NCBI GenBank assembly: GCA_031460455.1
Contig: JAVKTQ010000012.1
Coordinates: 1-64,000 of the forward strand
Direction: 5' to 3'
Length of the DNA stretch: 64,000 nucleotides
Source of the DNA: Sporomusaceae bacterium
GTDB taxonomy: Bacteria > Bacillota > Negativicutes > Sporomusales > UBA7701
In this document: positions 9,505-18,173 of the stretch, piece by piece
Layout: every line of letters starts with the position of its first letter
Position numbering within the stretch: position 1 is the stretch's first letter
Translations under genes and position numbers: made by a program
The notes under the pieces: generated by a model
What the model was told of the DNA's origin: nothing
Database searches by the model: none
The model's input: the letters and a program-made list of their open reading frames with translations, nothing else

Positions 9505-10839
9505 ATGCGTGAGGAAATCATCGCCAAGATCAGGGCGGCGGGAGTCGTCGGCGCCGGCGGCGCCGGGTTTCCCACCCACGTCAAGGTGGCGGCGAATGCC
9601 GACACGGTGATTGTCAACGGCGCCGAATGCGAGCCGCTTCTCCGCGTGGACCAGCAGCTTATGGAAATGGCTGCCGCCCAGGTTGTCAAGGGCCTGGCCG
9701 CCGTGATGACAGCCACCGGCGCCGCCGAGGGGATCATCGCTCTCAAGGGCAAGCATAAGGGGGCAATCGCCGCCCTGGAGGCGGCTGTCGGCAAGAATAT
9801 GCGGCTTAAAATCCTCGGCGACTTTTACCCGGCCGGCGATGAGCATGTGCTTGTCCACGAAGCGATCGGCCGGCTGGTCCCCCAGGGGGCCATACCCCTG
9901 AGCGTCGGCTGCGTCGTGACCAATGTGGAAACGCTGCTCAACGTGGCCGCGGCCCTGGAAGGGGGCGCGGTGACCCACAGCTATGTGACGGTTGCCGGCG
10001 AGGTAGCTCAGCCGGTGACCATGAGGCTGCCTGTCGGCACGTCGGTGGCCGATGCGCTGGCCCTCGCCGGCGTCAAGAAGCTGGAAGGCCTGCGGGTGCT
10101 CGACGGCGGGCCGATGATGGGCAAATTGGTTGCCGACCTAAGCCAGCCGATCACCAAAACCACCAAGGGCCTTGTTGTATTGCCGGCAGAGCATCAGCTC
10201 ATCAGGAAAAGAACTTTGCCGGTGGAAACGCTGTTCAAGCGGGCCCATGCGGCCTGCATGCAGTGCCGCTACTGCACCGATCTGTGTCCCCGCTACCTTT
10301 TGGGGCACCGGCTGGAGCCGCATAAAGTCATGCGCGGCGTCAAGCACATTAACGGCCAGGAGGCGCTTCTGAAGATGGCGCTGGCTTGCTCGGAGTGCGG
10401 CGTCTGCGAGCAGTACGCCTGCTCGCTCGGCCTGTCGCCGCGGACTATCAACAGCGCACTAAAACAGGCGCTGGCCAAGCAGGGGATAAAGGCTGACGGG
10501 CCGCCGGTCGAACAGTGCTGCGACAGGATGATGGACTACCGGAAGATTCCGGTCAAGCGCCTGATCGCCAGGACCGGCCTCGGCGGCTATGACCGCCAGG
10601 CGCCCCTCGACAGCCGGCCGCTTGCCGTCAAGCGGGTGGAACTGCTGCTCAAGCAACATGTCGGCGCTCCCGGCCAGCCGGTGGTCGAAGCAGGCCAGAC
10701 GGTGCGTCAGGGCGACCTGGTGGCCCGCATCCCGGACGGGGCCCTCGGGGCCAGCCTCCACGCCAGCATCGCCGGCGTGGCGACGGTGGCGGCCGACCGG
10801 ATTGTGATAACAGCAGCGGAAGGGAGTGCCGGCAGATGA
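9505..10839 (+). CDS. pduS: PduS-type cobalamin-reductase-like/RnfC-like electron carrier
   Basis: A 444-residue protein of the RnfC/PduS family. It has an N-terminal GAGGAGFPTH nucleotide/flavin-binding motif, NGAECEPLL and a SLBB domain. Two [4Fe-4S] motifs are C251/C254/C257/C261 (CMQCRYCTDLCP) and C295/C298/C301/C306. The C-terminus is a barrel-sandwich-like segment. In BMCs it moves electrons between the lumen and the cytosol and may reoxidise NADH made by the aldehyde dehydrogenase. It overlaps the next gene (PduT-like) by ATGA, and the two proteins are known partners in Pdu systems. Confidence 0.88.
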   Translation: MREEIIAKIRAAGVVGAGGAGFPTHVKVAANADTVIVNGAECEPLLRVDQQLMEMAAAQVVKGLAAVMTATGAAEGIIALKGKHKGAIAALEAAVGKNMRLKILGDFYPAGDEHVLVHEAIGRLVPQGAIPLSVGCVVTNVETLLNVAAALEGGAVTHSYVTVAGEVAQPVTMRLPVGTSVADALALAGVKKLEGLRVLDGGPMMGKLVADLSQPITKTTKGLVVLPAEHQLIRKRTLPVETLFKRAHAACMQCRYCTDLCPRYLLGHRLEPHKVMRGVKHINGQEALLKMALACSECGVCEQYACSLGLSPRTINSALKQALAKQGIKADGPPVEQCCDRMMDYRKIPVKRLIARTGLGGYDRQAPLDSRPLAVKRVELLLKQHVGAPGQPVVEAGQTVRQGDLVARIPDGALGASLHASIAGVATVAADRIVITAAEGSAGR

Positions 10840-11384
10840 TTCGCGCCATCGGCTTTGTTGAATTCACCAGTATCGCCAGAGGCATGGAAGCCGCCGACGC
10901 TATGGTCAAAGCGGCACAGGTCGAGCTATTGGAGGCCAAGCCCACCTGTTGCGGGAAGTATCTGGTCATGGTCTGCGGCGAGGTCGCGGCTGTTCAGAGC
11001 GCGGCCGACACCGGCCGCAGCATCGGCGCCGAAGCGGTTATCGACGATTTTGTCCTGCCGAATGTTCATCCGTCGGTTATCGAGGCTATCAGAGCGGTGA
11101 CGCCGGTTGCCGAGATCGGGTCGCTCGGCGTTATCGAGGCATTTTCTGTAGCGTCGCTGATTGTTGCCGCCGACACCGCCGCCAAGGCTGCGGCGGTGGA
11201 GATACTGGAAATCAGGGCCGGAACGGGCATCGGCGGCAAATCCTTCGCCACCCTCACCGGCGATGTCTCGGCGGTGGCGGCGGCGGTGGAAGCCGGTGCG
11301 GCCTCGGCGGCCGGCAAGGGCATGCTTGTGGACAAGGTGGTTATCCCTTCGCCGCACCCCAGTCTGAAACAATACTTGTGCTGA
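10836..11384 (+). CDS. pduT: tandem-BMC shell protein, PduT-like with Fe-S cysteine
   Basis: A 182-residue tandem BMC-domain (BMC-T) trimer protein. KPTCCGKY places C38 (and C39) where PduT carries the cysteine that holds a [4Fe-4S] cluster at the pore. The start overlaps the PduS stop (ATGA), so the two are translationally coupled. Together they probably pass electrons through the shell. The second adjacent Cys is a small difference from the usual CPGK form. Confidence 0.9.
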   Translation: MIRAIGFVEFTSIARGMEAADAMVKAAQVELLEAKPTCCGKYLVMVCGEVAAVQSAADTGRSIGAEAVIDDFVLPNVHPSVIEAIRAVTPVAEIGSLGVIEAFSVASLIVAADTAAKAAAVEILEIRAGTGIGGKSFATLTGDVSAVAAAVEAGAASAAGKGMLVDKVVIPSPHPSLKQYLC

Positions 11385-11417
11385 CTAACGGCGGAAGCCG
11401 ACGGGAGGTGAAGGAAT

Positions 11418-12014
11418 ATGCGCAATTTGGTTACAGCGGCTGATGTCAAGACATGGCTTGATAATAAGGAGAAGAGCGTCTGCCTGGAAGCCGGCACCAT
11501 AGTAACGCCGGCGGCCCGCGACGCCGCCCGCGACTACGGCATCGAGATCGTCGAGGGAGCGGCGGTCTGCCAGCGTCCCGCTGGCGAACGGCCGGGCGGA
11601 CCGGGACCGAAAGTCGTTGATCAGGCGACGATTGCCAGGATCGTCGAAGAGGTTATCGCCGCCATGGGGCTGGCGAAACCGGCGGCGCATGAGGCAGACC
11701 CCTGCGGTTTCAAGTTGGCGCGGGGCGAGTGCCTGAATATCGGCGACGGCAACGGTAAGGAAACGGTGAGCAATATTTTCGGCGGCACCGACTGTGCCCC
11801 GCTTTCAGCCGGCTTGCTGGTAGCGACGGCCTCCCAGGCCAGGGAGGTCAAGGGGAGTGAGATTCATTACGTGCTGTCCGGAGTGGTGAAGTACCGGATC
11901 AATGATCGAGAATACACCGGCCGGGCCGGCGATACGGCTTTTTTACCGGCTGGCGCCAGGGTAAGCTTGGCGGGGGCCGACACTGCGAAGATATTTTTTG
12001 TCGCCGGCCCGTAA
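11418..12014 (+). CDS. EutQ-like cupin with internal encapsulation-type helix
   Basis: A 198-residue protein. Residues 1-48 match the small N-terminal module of several Eut/Pdu accessory proteins (LEAGTIVTPAARDAARDYGI). Residues 68-84 (IARIVEEVIAAMG) form an amphipathic helix like known BMC cargo peptides, set after a Pro/Gly-rich linker. Residues about 100-198 are an EutQ-type cupin barrel (GSEIHYVLSGVVKYRI). It starts after GGGAGGTGAAGG. EutQ has acetate-kinase activity in Salmonella, so this could supply the missing kinase step, though that is an inference. It may also be a scaffold. Confidence 0.78.
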   Translation: MRNLVTAADVKTWLDNKEKSVCLEAGTIVTPAARDAARDYGIEIVEGAAVCQRPAGERPGGPGPKVVDQATIARIVEEVIAAMGLAKPAAHEADPCGFKLARGECLNIGDGNGKETVSNIFGGTDCAPLSAGLLVATASQAREVKGSEIHYVLSGVVKYRINDREYTGRAGDTAFLPAGARVSLAGADTAKIFFVAGP

Positions 12015-12079
12015 AACTGGCTGGGCAGTATCTCCGGTGACCGCCAGGGCGGCGGATTAAACGTGAGGAGGAACTTTAC

Positions 12080-12370
12080 GTGACCAATATTGCTTTAGGT
12101 ATGGTGGAAACCAAGGGTCTGGTAGGGGCGATCGAAGCCGCCGACGCCATGGTGAAAGCGGCTAATGTGCAGCTCATCGGCAAGGTGCTGGTGGGCGGCG
12201 GCCTGGTAACGGTAATGGTACGCGGCGACGTGGGCGCCGTCAAGGCGGCTACCGATGCCGGCGGCGCGGCGGCCAAGCGGGTGGGCGAACTGATGTCGGT
12301 TCACGTCATTCCCCGGCCCCATGGCGATGTCGAGTTTATTCTGCCTGCCGATAACAATAATCAAGGATAA
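12080..12370 (+). CDS. BMC-H hexameric shell protein (copy 1)
   Basis: A 96-residue single BMC-domain protein of the PduA/PduJ type, with [20 protein letters not shown] and [11 protein letters not shown]. It is GTG-started with GAGGAGG upstream. It forms hexagonal shell facets. A long internal stretch is almost base-for-base identical to copy 2, indicating recent duplication or gene conversion. Confidence 0.93.
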   Translation: MTNIALGMVETKGLVGAIEAADAMVKAANVQLIGKVLVGGGLVTVMVRGDVGAVKAATDAGGAAAKRVGELMSVHVIPRPHGDVEFILPADNNNQG

Positions 12371-12402
12371 ACGGCAAACACAGATAACAGGAGGTTTGGC
12401 TA

Positions 12403-12696
12403 ATGGAACTGGCAGCTTTGGGTATGGTGGAAACAAAAGGCATGGTTGGCGCAATCGAAGCCGCCGACGCCATGGTGAAAGCGGCTAATGTGCAGCTCAT
12501 CGGCAAGGTGTTGGTGGGCGGCGGCCTGGTAACGGTAATGGTACGCGGCGACGTAGGCGCCGTTAAGGCGGCTACCGATGCAGGGGGCACGGCTGCCAAA
12601 CGGGTGGGCGAACTGATCTCGGTCCACGTCATCCCCCGGCCTCATAGCGATGTGGAAATGATTCTGCCGAATGATTGCCAGAAAAAGGCGAAATAG
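12403..12696 (+). CDS. BMC-H hexameric shell protein (copy 2)
   Basis: A 97-residue BMC-H protein following AGGAGGTTTGGCTA. It is nearly identical to copies 1 and 3 through [17 protein letters not shown] and the pore-side region, differing mainly at both ends and in [11 protein letters not shown]. It is a main facet component. Confidence 0.93.
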   Translation: MELAALGMVETKGMVGAIEAADAMVKAANVQLIGKVLVGGGLVTVMVRGDVGAVKAATDAGGTAAKRVGELISVHVIPRPHSDVEMILPNDCQKKAK

Positions 12697-12716
12697 AAGA
12701 GTTTAGGAGGATCATC

Positions 12717-13010
12717 ATGGAACTTGAAGCTCTGGGAATGGTTGAAACAAAAGGCTTGGTAGGCGCCGTCGAGGCTGCCGACGCCATGGTTAAGGCGGCA
12801 AACGTCCGCCTCATCGGCAAGGTGCTGGTGGGCGGCGGTCTGGTGACGGTAATGGTGCGGGGCGACGTGGGCGCCGTCAAGGCGGCAACTGATGCCGGTG
12901 CGGCCGCGGTTCAGCGGGTGGGCGAACTGATGTCGGTTCACGTCATTCCCCGTCCTCATGGCGAAGTGGAAATGATTCTGCCCAACGATGTTGCCAAAGC
13001 GGGGCGGTAG
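12717..13010 (+). CDS. BMC-H hexameric shell protein (copy 3)
   Basis: A 97-residue BMC-H protein. The start at 12717 follows TTTAGGAGGATCATC; an upstream in-frame ATG at 12675 lies inside copy 2 and has no ribosome site. It has diverged from copies 1 and 2 by conservative changes ([20 protein letters not shown]). It is a facet component, and the stop is three bases before the next start. Confidence 0.92.
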   Translation: MELEALGMVETKGLVGAVEAADAMVKAANVRLIGKVLVGGGLVTVMVRGDVGAVKAATDAGAAAVQRVGELMSVHVIPRPHGEVEMILPNDVAKAGR

Positions 13011-13013
13011 GCA

Positions 13014-13493
13014 ATGGCTACGCAAGCTCTGGGCATGATTGAAACCAGAGGGCTGGTCGGCGCGGTGGAAGCTGCCGATGCCATGCTCAAGGCCGCTAAT
13101 GTGATGCTGCTTGGCAAGGTGCATGCGGAGGGCGGGCTGGTGGCGGTTATGGTTGAAGGCGAGGTCGGCGCCGTTAAGGCGGCCGTTGACGCCGGGGCGG
13201 CGGCCGCCAAGCAAGTGGGCGAGCTGTTCGCCGTGCATGTCATCCCCCGTCCGGACGAAAGCGTCGCTGCGATTCTACCGCAATTGCCTGCCTGTCCGCC
13301 GGTCGCTGAAGAACAGGGCGACGCCGGCGGCGTCATGGATGAAATGACAACCGTTGATACTCTGGCGGCGATGACGGTTGACGATTTGCGGCGGTTGGCC
13401 CGCTCCATCCCCGATCTGCCCATCAAGGGGCGTAATATCACCTCGGCCACCAAGGCGATGCTTCTCGAAGCCATCATCAAGGCCAGCCGCTGA
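13014..13493 (+). CDS. BMC-H shell protein with SAP/Rho-N-like C-terminal extension
   Basis: A 159-residue protein. Residues 1-90 are a BMC-H domain ([20 protein letters not shown]). After a linker, residues about 115-158 ([18 protein letters not shown], then [12 protein letters not shown]) form a small helical extension resembling SAP or Rho-N-terminal modules, which often bind nucleic acid. EutK carries an unrelated nucleic-acid-binding-type extension on a BMC domain, so an analogous role is possible. It starts three bases after copy 3 with little Shine-Dalgarno, suggesting translational coupling and lower output. Confidence 0.85.
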   Translation: MATQALGMIETRGLVGAVEAADAMLKAANVMLLGKVHAEGGLVAVMVEGEVGAVKAAVDAGAAAAKQVGELFAVHVIPRPDESVAAILPQLPACPPVAEEQGDAGGVMDEMTTVDTLAAMTVDDLRRLARSIPDLPIKGRNITSATKAMLLEAIIKASR

Positions 13494-13516
13494 ATAACAG
13501 ACACAGGAAGGAATGA

Positions 13517-14974
13517 TTGCCGGTGGCACTGGATTTTGACCTGAGTTCCATCCAGGAGGCCAGAGACCTGGTGCGCAAGGCGAAGAAAGCCCAGGAAGCT
13601 TTCTGCGAATACGGCGAACAGGCGATAGAGAAAATTGTTGCCGCGATGGCAGCAAAAGCGGCCGCAAATGCCGAACTGCTTGCCAGGGCGGCGGTCGAGG
13701 AAACGAATTACGGTATTGTTGAACATAAGGTCATAAAGAACTTGTTTGCCGCCCGCGATGTCTATGATTATATCAAGATGATAAAAACGGCCGGCATTAT
13801 CGGCGAGGATAAAAACGGCAAGGTTGTCGAAGTGGCTGTGCCCATGGGGGTTATTCTGGCCCTGACGCCGACTACCAATCCCACGTCGACGGTTATTCAC
13901 AACGCGCTAATTGCGGTGAAGGCCGGCAACGCCATAATTTTTTCACCGCACCCCAATGCCGCCAAATGCTCCGGGGCCGCTGCCCGGCTTCTTCAAGAGG
14001 CGGCTGCCGAGGCCGGTGCTCCCGACGGACTTATCGGCTGTCTGTCGCAGATGACGATGCAGGCCACCGAAGAACTCATGCACAATGAAGATGTTTCAGT
14101 CATCATCGCCACCGGCGGCTCGGCCATGGTACGGGCGGCTTACAGCGCCGGCAAGCCGGCTTTCGGCGTCGGGCCGGGCAACGTGCCGGCGTTCATTGAG
14201 CGCAGCGCCGATGTGGCCCAGGCGGTGCGGGATATCGTGACAAGCAAGACGTTTGACAACGGCATGATTTGCGCCTCCGAGCAGGCAATAATCGCCGATA
14301 AGCCGATCGAAGGGGCGTTGATTGCCGAACTGAAACGGCAGCATTGCTACTTCCTGAACGACGATGATGTCCGCAAGGTGAGCGGTGTGGTGATGACGCC
14401 GCGGGGCGGAATGAACGCAGCCATGGTCGGTAAGACTGTCAAGGAGATAGCCGATAAGGCGGGGATTAGCGTGCCGGCAGGCACGAAACTGCTTATCGCT
14501 CCCCTGCAGGGCTGCGGGTCGGCTTATCCGCTGTCCTATGAGAAACTTACGCCGGTGCTCGCCTTTTACACGGTTAACGATTGGCACGAAGCCTGTCTTC
14601 TGAGTATTGAGCTTTTAAAACTCGGCGGCATCGGCCACAGCTTTTCCATACACTCGACCGACGAGCGGGTCATTCGCGAGTTTATCCGCAAACCGGTGTT
14701 TCGGATACTTGTGAACACTCCGTCGGCGCTCGGGGGGATAGGCTACTCCACCGGGCTGACGCCGTCGATGACCCTTGGCTGCGGTACCTGGGGCGGCAGC
14801 AGCATATCCGAGAACCTTGGGCCCCGTCACTTAGTTAACGTTAAAAGGCTGGCCTACGGCACCAGGAAGGTCGAACTGGGAGAAACGCGGGAGGATCAGG
14901 TCGCCAGCGCTTTCTCACCCGACGATATTGCCGGTGTCGTAAGGCAGGTCCTTAAACAGATGCAGCTGCAATAG
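13517..14974 (+). CDS. CoA-acylating aldehyde dehydrogenase of BMC type (EutE/PduP-like)
   Basis: A 485-residue NAD-dependent acylating aldehyde dehydrogenase. The nucleotide-binding/active region shows [18 protein letters not shown], and the catalytic Cys is in NGMICASEQ. It would turn lumenal acetaldehyde, CoA and NAD+ into acetyl-CoA. The C-terminal 20 residues (466-485) contain [13 protein letters not shown], a helix like encapsulation peptides; in many Pdu/Eut enzymes the peptide is N-terminal instead. The TTG start at 13517 is five bases after AGGAAGG; GTG at 13523 is an alternative. Confidence 0.88.
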   Translation: MPVALDFDLSSIQEARDLVRKAKKAQEAFCEYGEQAIEKIVAAMAAKAAANAELLARAAVEETNYGIVEHKVIKNLFAARDVYDYIKMIKTAGIIGEDKNGKVVEVAVPMGVILALTPTTNPTSTVIHNALIAVKAGNAIIFSPHPNAAKCSGAAARLLQEAAAEAGAPDGLIGCLSQMTMQATEELMHNEDVSVIIATGGSAMVRAAYSAGKPAFGVGPGNVPAFIERSADVAQAVRDIVTSKTFDNGMICASEQAIIADKPIEGALIAELKRQHCYFLNDDDVRKVSGVVMTPRGGMNAAMVGKTVKEIADKAGISVPAGTKLLIAPLQGCGSAYPLSYEKLTPVLAFYTVNDWHEACLLSIELLKLGGIGHSFSIHSTDERVIREFIRKPVFRILVNTPSALGGIGYSTGLTPSMTLGCGTWGGSSISENLGPRHLVNVKRLAYGTRKVELGETREDQVASAFSPDDIAGVVRQVLKQMQLQ

Positions 14975-14995
14975 ATATCGAAGGCTGGTGAGCCC

Positions 14996-15661
14996 GTGGA
15001 TTCGAAACAACTGGCTAATGTTATCACCGAGGCGGTGATGAAGCGCCTGCAGCAGGACGGACAAGCGCCTTTACCGGTCCGGACGGCAACGTCCATTCCG
15101 GTGGGCATTTCCAACAGACATGTTCATCTGGCGCTGGCCGACATGCTGGTTCTTTTCGGCAGCGACCGCCTGACTCTTTGCAAGGATTTATCACAGCCTG
15201 GACAGTTCGCCTGCCAGGAGAAGCTGCTGGTGGCCGGGCCGAAAGGGGCGATAAGCGATGTAAGGGTTCTCGGGCCGCTGCGCGCTAAAACCCAGGTGGA
15301 ACTTGCCCCTTCCGACTGCGTGCGCCTGGGGATAAAGGCCCCGGTGCGCGACTCGGGCGACCTGGAAGATTCCGCCCCCCTGACGCTCGTGGGGCCGACG
15401 GGAACGGTGACCGTCAAGGAAGGGGCCATCGTCGCCGCCCGCCACATTCATATGCAGCCTGCGGACGCGGGCGTTTTCGGCTGCCGGGATGGCGAACGGG
15501 TGAGCGTCAGGACAGGCGGTTCCAGAGGACTGGTTTTTAACGAAGTGCTGGTCAGGGTGAGCGATATGTTCAGGCTGGAGCTGCATCTCGATCTCGATGA
15601 GGCGAACGCCGCCGGCCTCAGGAACGGCGATACCGTTGAACTGATGAAAGAAAGCTGCTAG
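14996..15661 (+). CDS. pduL: PduL-type phosphate acyltransferase
   Basis: A 221-residue PduL, which makes acetyl-phosphate and CoA from acetyl-CoA and so recycles CoA inside the shell. The N-terminal helix LANVITEAVMKRLQQ is a classic encapsulation peptide. The metal-binding histidines appear in SNRHVHL and ARHIHMQPADA of the duplicated barrel. The GTG start follows GGTGAG. It is the last cargo gene before the terminator at 15647. No acetate kinase of the AckA type is present in the window. Confidence 0.92.
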   Translation: MDSKQLANVITEAVMKRLQQDGQAPLPVRTATSIPVGISNRHVHLALADMLVLFGSDRLTLCKDLSQPGQFACQEKLLVAGPKGAISDVRVLGPLRAKTQVELAPSDCVRLGIKAPVRDSGDLEDSAPLTLVGPTGTVTVKEGAIVAARHIHMQPADAGVFGCRDGERVSVRTGGSRGLVFNEVLVRVSDMFRLELHLDLDEANAAGLRNGDTVELMKESC

Positions 15662-15673
15662 GCAGCTTTCTTT
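15647..15673 (+). terminator. hairpin at the end of the BMC cargo/shell operon
   Basis: AAAGAAAGCTGC and GCAGCTTTCTTT form a perfect 12-bp stem whose three-base loop is the pduL stop codon. The T-tract is short (TTTG), so it may act as a partial terminator; the transporters downstream could be read through. Confidence 0.6.
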
Positions 15674-15729
15674 GTTCGTGGCGGAACGGCGCCCAGCAGG
15701 GGAAAACATTGCCGGGAGGAGAGGAAAAC

Positions 15730-16962
15730 TTGGCATGGGATACGGGCAATAAAACAAGGGTGCTTGTGCTGCTGTGTCTGGCGCAATTTGCCGCTATGCT
15801 TATCTGGTACAATTTTGCCGCCGTTATTCCCGTGCTCAAAGAGGCATGGCGGCTGACGAACGATCAGACAGGCACGATCCTTGGGGCCTTTCAGTTTGGC
15901 TACGTTGCGGCTGTTCTTTTCACCGGCTGGCTTACCGACAGGATAGGCGGCCGGCTTACCTTTGCCCTGTCGGCGGTGGAGACCGGACTGGCGGGACTGG
16001 GGTTTGTCTTTTTTGCTCACGACTATACGTCGGCATTGTTGTGGCGGACTTTGGCCGGGTTTGGGCAGGGCGGATTGTACGTACCCGGCATGCAGCTGCT
16101 TTGCCGCTGGTATCCGGGCCGGGAGCGGGGACGGGTGATCGGCATCTATACCTGTTCGACCGTGGCGGCATATGCCGGCGCTTATTTTGTCGCCTCGCCG
16201 CTGGCATCGCTATTTTCCTGGCAGGCCGCCCTGCTCGCGACCAGCGTATGGGCTTTTCCGGCTGCCGCTCTTGTCTGGTTCAGGGTCTCGGAGCCGCCGG
16301 TCACAACGATGATTACCCGGGTGGACAAAACGCCCAGCTCCCGTCTGCCGCTGAAATCCAACCAAGCGGCCTGGCTGATTATCGGCGGCTATGCCGGCCA
16401 TATGTGGGAACTCTACGCTTTCTGGGGCTGGATCGGCGCGTTTTTCAGCTATGCCCTGACCATGAAGGGGTTTGACGCCAACTCGGCTCTGGCTTTCGGT
16501 GGGGTAATCGCCGCCGCCTGCACGGGCATGGGGGGGATATCTCCAGGATTGGCCGGTTGGCTGTCAGACAGGATCGGCCGCAGTATTACCGCGGCCGTCG
16601 CCATGCTGGTAAGCGGGGCGTGCGCGCTAGCTTTCGGCTGGCTGGCTGCCGCGCCAATGTGGTTGTTCACGGTGATCGGCCTTGTTTACGGATTTTTCAT
16701 TGTGGCCGACTCGGCCATTTTCAAAGCCGGCCTCACCGAACTCGTACCGGAGAATGGCCTCGGTCTGGCATTGGGTTTTCAGTCGGTGATTGGCTACAGC
16801 ATGACAGTAATAACTCCGAAACTTTTCGGGATACTTCTCGATGGCTACGGTTGGGGGATTGCCTTTGCCAGCTTGGCGGCAGGGCCGTTTATCGGTGCGG
16901 TCTGTATGCTTTCTTTGCGAAGCTTGCCGGCCTCCAGGGCTATGGCTGGCGGCAGGCGCTAA
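15730..16962 (+). CDS. MFS transporter (12 TM)
   Basis: A 410-residue major facilitator with the loop-2 signature LTDRIGGRLTF and its repeat SDRIGRSI. I chose TTG at 15730, 15 bases past GGGAGGAG; an in-frame TTG at 15709 lies before the ribosome site. It resembles MFS carriers of small anions (cyanate/nitrate/oxalate-like), but specificity cannot be read from the sequence. Placed between the BMC operon and the TauE-like permease, it may move substrate or product (sulfonate, sulfite, acetate). Confidence 0.8.
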   Translation: MAWDTGNKTRVLVLLCLAQFAAMLIWYNFAAVIPVLKEAWRLTNDQTGTILGAFQFGYVAAVLFTGWLTDRIGGRLTFALSAVETGLAGLGFVFFAHDYTSALLWRTLAGFGQGGLYVPGMQLLCRWYPGRERGRVIGIYTCSTVAAYAGAYFVASPLASLFSWQAALLATSVWAFPAAALVWFRVSEPPVTTMITRVDKTPSSRLPLKSNQAAWLIIGGYAGHMWELYAFWGWIGAFFSYALTMKGFDANSALAFGGVIAAACTGMGGISPGLAGWLSDRIGRSITAAVAMLVSGACALAFGWLAAAPMWLFTVIGLVYGFFIVADSAIFKAGLTELVPENGLGLALGFQSVIGYSMTVITPKLFGILLDGYGWGIAFASLAAGPFIGAVCMLSLRSLPASRAMAGGRR

Positions 16963-16995
16963 TCGTGGCAAGTACGGCGGGAAGCCGGTGATAAA

Positions 16996-17748
16996 ATGAT
17001 AGAATGGCTATATGCCGCGATAATTGTGCTTTTAGCCGCGACATTACAGGCGGTTACCGGCTTTGGTTTCGCGATTACGGCGACGCCGTTGTTGCTTTTG
17101 CTTTATAATTCGCGGGAAGCTATTCAAATAAGCATTTATCTTTCTTTTTTCATAGCGGTCATTTTACTGCCCCGAATCAGACAGAAGATTGACTATGGGC
17201 TGTTTCGCCGGCTTGTCGCCGGGAGTATTCCGGGGGTTCCGCTGGGTTTATGGATTTATCTGTTCATAAACCTGGATTCTTTAAAGGTAATAATTAGCGG
17301 TATTATTCTCGGGGTAACGATTTTTTCACTATACGGTCAATATAAAAAGAGGGCCGGCAAGAATAATAATGCTATCCGGCAAAAACATAATTCGCGCTGG
17401 GAATTGGCGGCGGGTATTATCTCAGGCATTCTTGCCGCAAGTATCGGCATGCCCGGCGTCCCGCTGGCGCTCTATTTTATTGCCAACAATACCGACAAAG
17501 AGGTCGCCAGAAGTACAACGCTTGCCTTCTTCGGCATTGTCTACACGGTTACTTTTGTGGCCCAGGCGGTGACCGGAAGTGTTGAAGCCGATGCCATCTT
17601 TGCGACGCTGATGCTGGCGCCGGTCACGGCTGCGGGGGTGTTTTTGGGGCATTCGATTTTTCCGTTAGTGCGCCAGGGGCTGTTTCAGGTGATAACAAAT
17701 GTCATACTGATTTATACAGCGATATATATGCTGACAAAGGTACACTGA
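16996..17748 (+). CDS. TauE/SafE (TSUP) family permease, candidate sulfite exporter
   Basis: A 250-residue TSUP-family membrane protein with two homologous halves, each starting with a glycine/proline-rich segment (LQAVTGFGFAITATPLL; GIISGILAASIGMPGVPLAL). Family members export sulfite, sulfoacetate or other sulfur anions. It sits 33 bp after the MFS gene, with GGTGA before the ATG. Next to a probable isethionate sulfite-lyase, export of the toxic product sulfite is the simplest role and independently supports the sulfonate assignment. Base composition is more AT-rich than in the BMC genes. Confidence 0.8.
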   Translation: MIEWLYAAIIVLLAATLQAVTGFGFAITATPLLLLLYNSREAIQISIYLSFFIAVILLPRIRQKIDYGLFRRLVAGSIPGVPLGLWIYLFINLDSLKVIISGIILGVTIFSLYGQYKKRAGKNNNAIRQKHNSRWELAAGIISGILAASIGMPGVPLALYFIANNTDKEVARSTTLAFFGIVYTVTFVAQAVTGSVEADAIFATLMLAPVTAAGVFLGHSIFPLVRQGLFQVITNVILIYTAIYMLTKVH

Positions 17749-17752
17749 TCTG

Positions 17753-17918
17753 GAGCCAAACGCCAAAACGATGAACATCGTATTGTTCGGGGCCCTGGTG
17801 AAAGGCATGGGGCTGACCGACATCGACTGGGGAGGCCGCCATCCGCGAGAACGTCAAGGCAAGCACCGCCGAGATAAACATCAAGGCCTTCCGGGCCGGT
17901 ATGGAAGCAGGTCTCTAA
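17753..17918 (+). pseudogene. remnant of 2-oxoacid:ferredoxin oxidoreductase gamma/IorB C-terminus
   Basis: The last ~55 codons of an oxidoreductase subunit remain: AKTMNIVLFGALVKGMGL, then, after one extra G near 17832 shifts the frame, AAIRENVKASTAEINIKAF and a stop at 17916. The pattern (N-ml-GAL-v then N-KAF-aG) is the C-terminus of indolepyruvate/2-oxoacid:ferredoxin oxidoreductase gamma-type subunits. It lacks the rest of the gene and is frameshifted, so it marks an old deletion or rearrangement junction just after the TSUP gene. Confidence 0.65.
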
Positions 17919-17921
17919 CGG

Positions 17922-17954
17922 AAAAACGCCCCGACATTTTGTCGGGGCGTTTTT
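17922..17954. terminator. bidirectional intrinsic terminator
   Basis: AAAAACGCCCCGACA, a TTT loop and TGTCGGGGCGTTTTT form a perfect 15-bp stem with A and T tracts on both sides. It follows the oxidoreductase remnant and could stop transcription from either direction. Confidence 0.85.
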
Positions 17955-18035
17955 AGTCGTCTCCCTCCTTGCACATATAGTTTGTGGGATGAGGGGGGCG
18001 AGGTGCGGCCTATTGACAAATAAAATAACAGTTGA

Positions 18036-18143
18036 AAGCGCGACCGCAATAAGAAGACGGCATTCCGCCTGGGCGTGACGGTCTGCGGCAAGTGGGCGGA
18101 CAAAGACGGGGCCTGCCGCCAGTTTTACCGCAAGGTTAAATAA
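18036..18143 (+). pseudogene. short coding remnant, unidentified
   Basis: A 35-codon open frame without a start ends at 18143. Residues TAFRLGVTVCGKWADKDGAC look protein-like, but I do not recognise the family. It sits between the terminator and the 3' end of the convergent regulator, next to another remnant, so this gap probably records gene loss. The rest of 17955-18170 shows nothing clear. Confidence 0.25.
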
Positions 18144-18173
18144 GAACGGTGTGTTTTGCTTAGGCAATTCATT

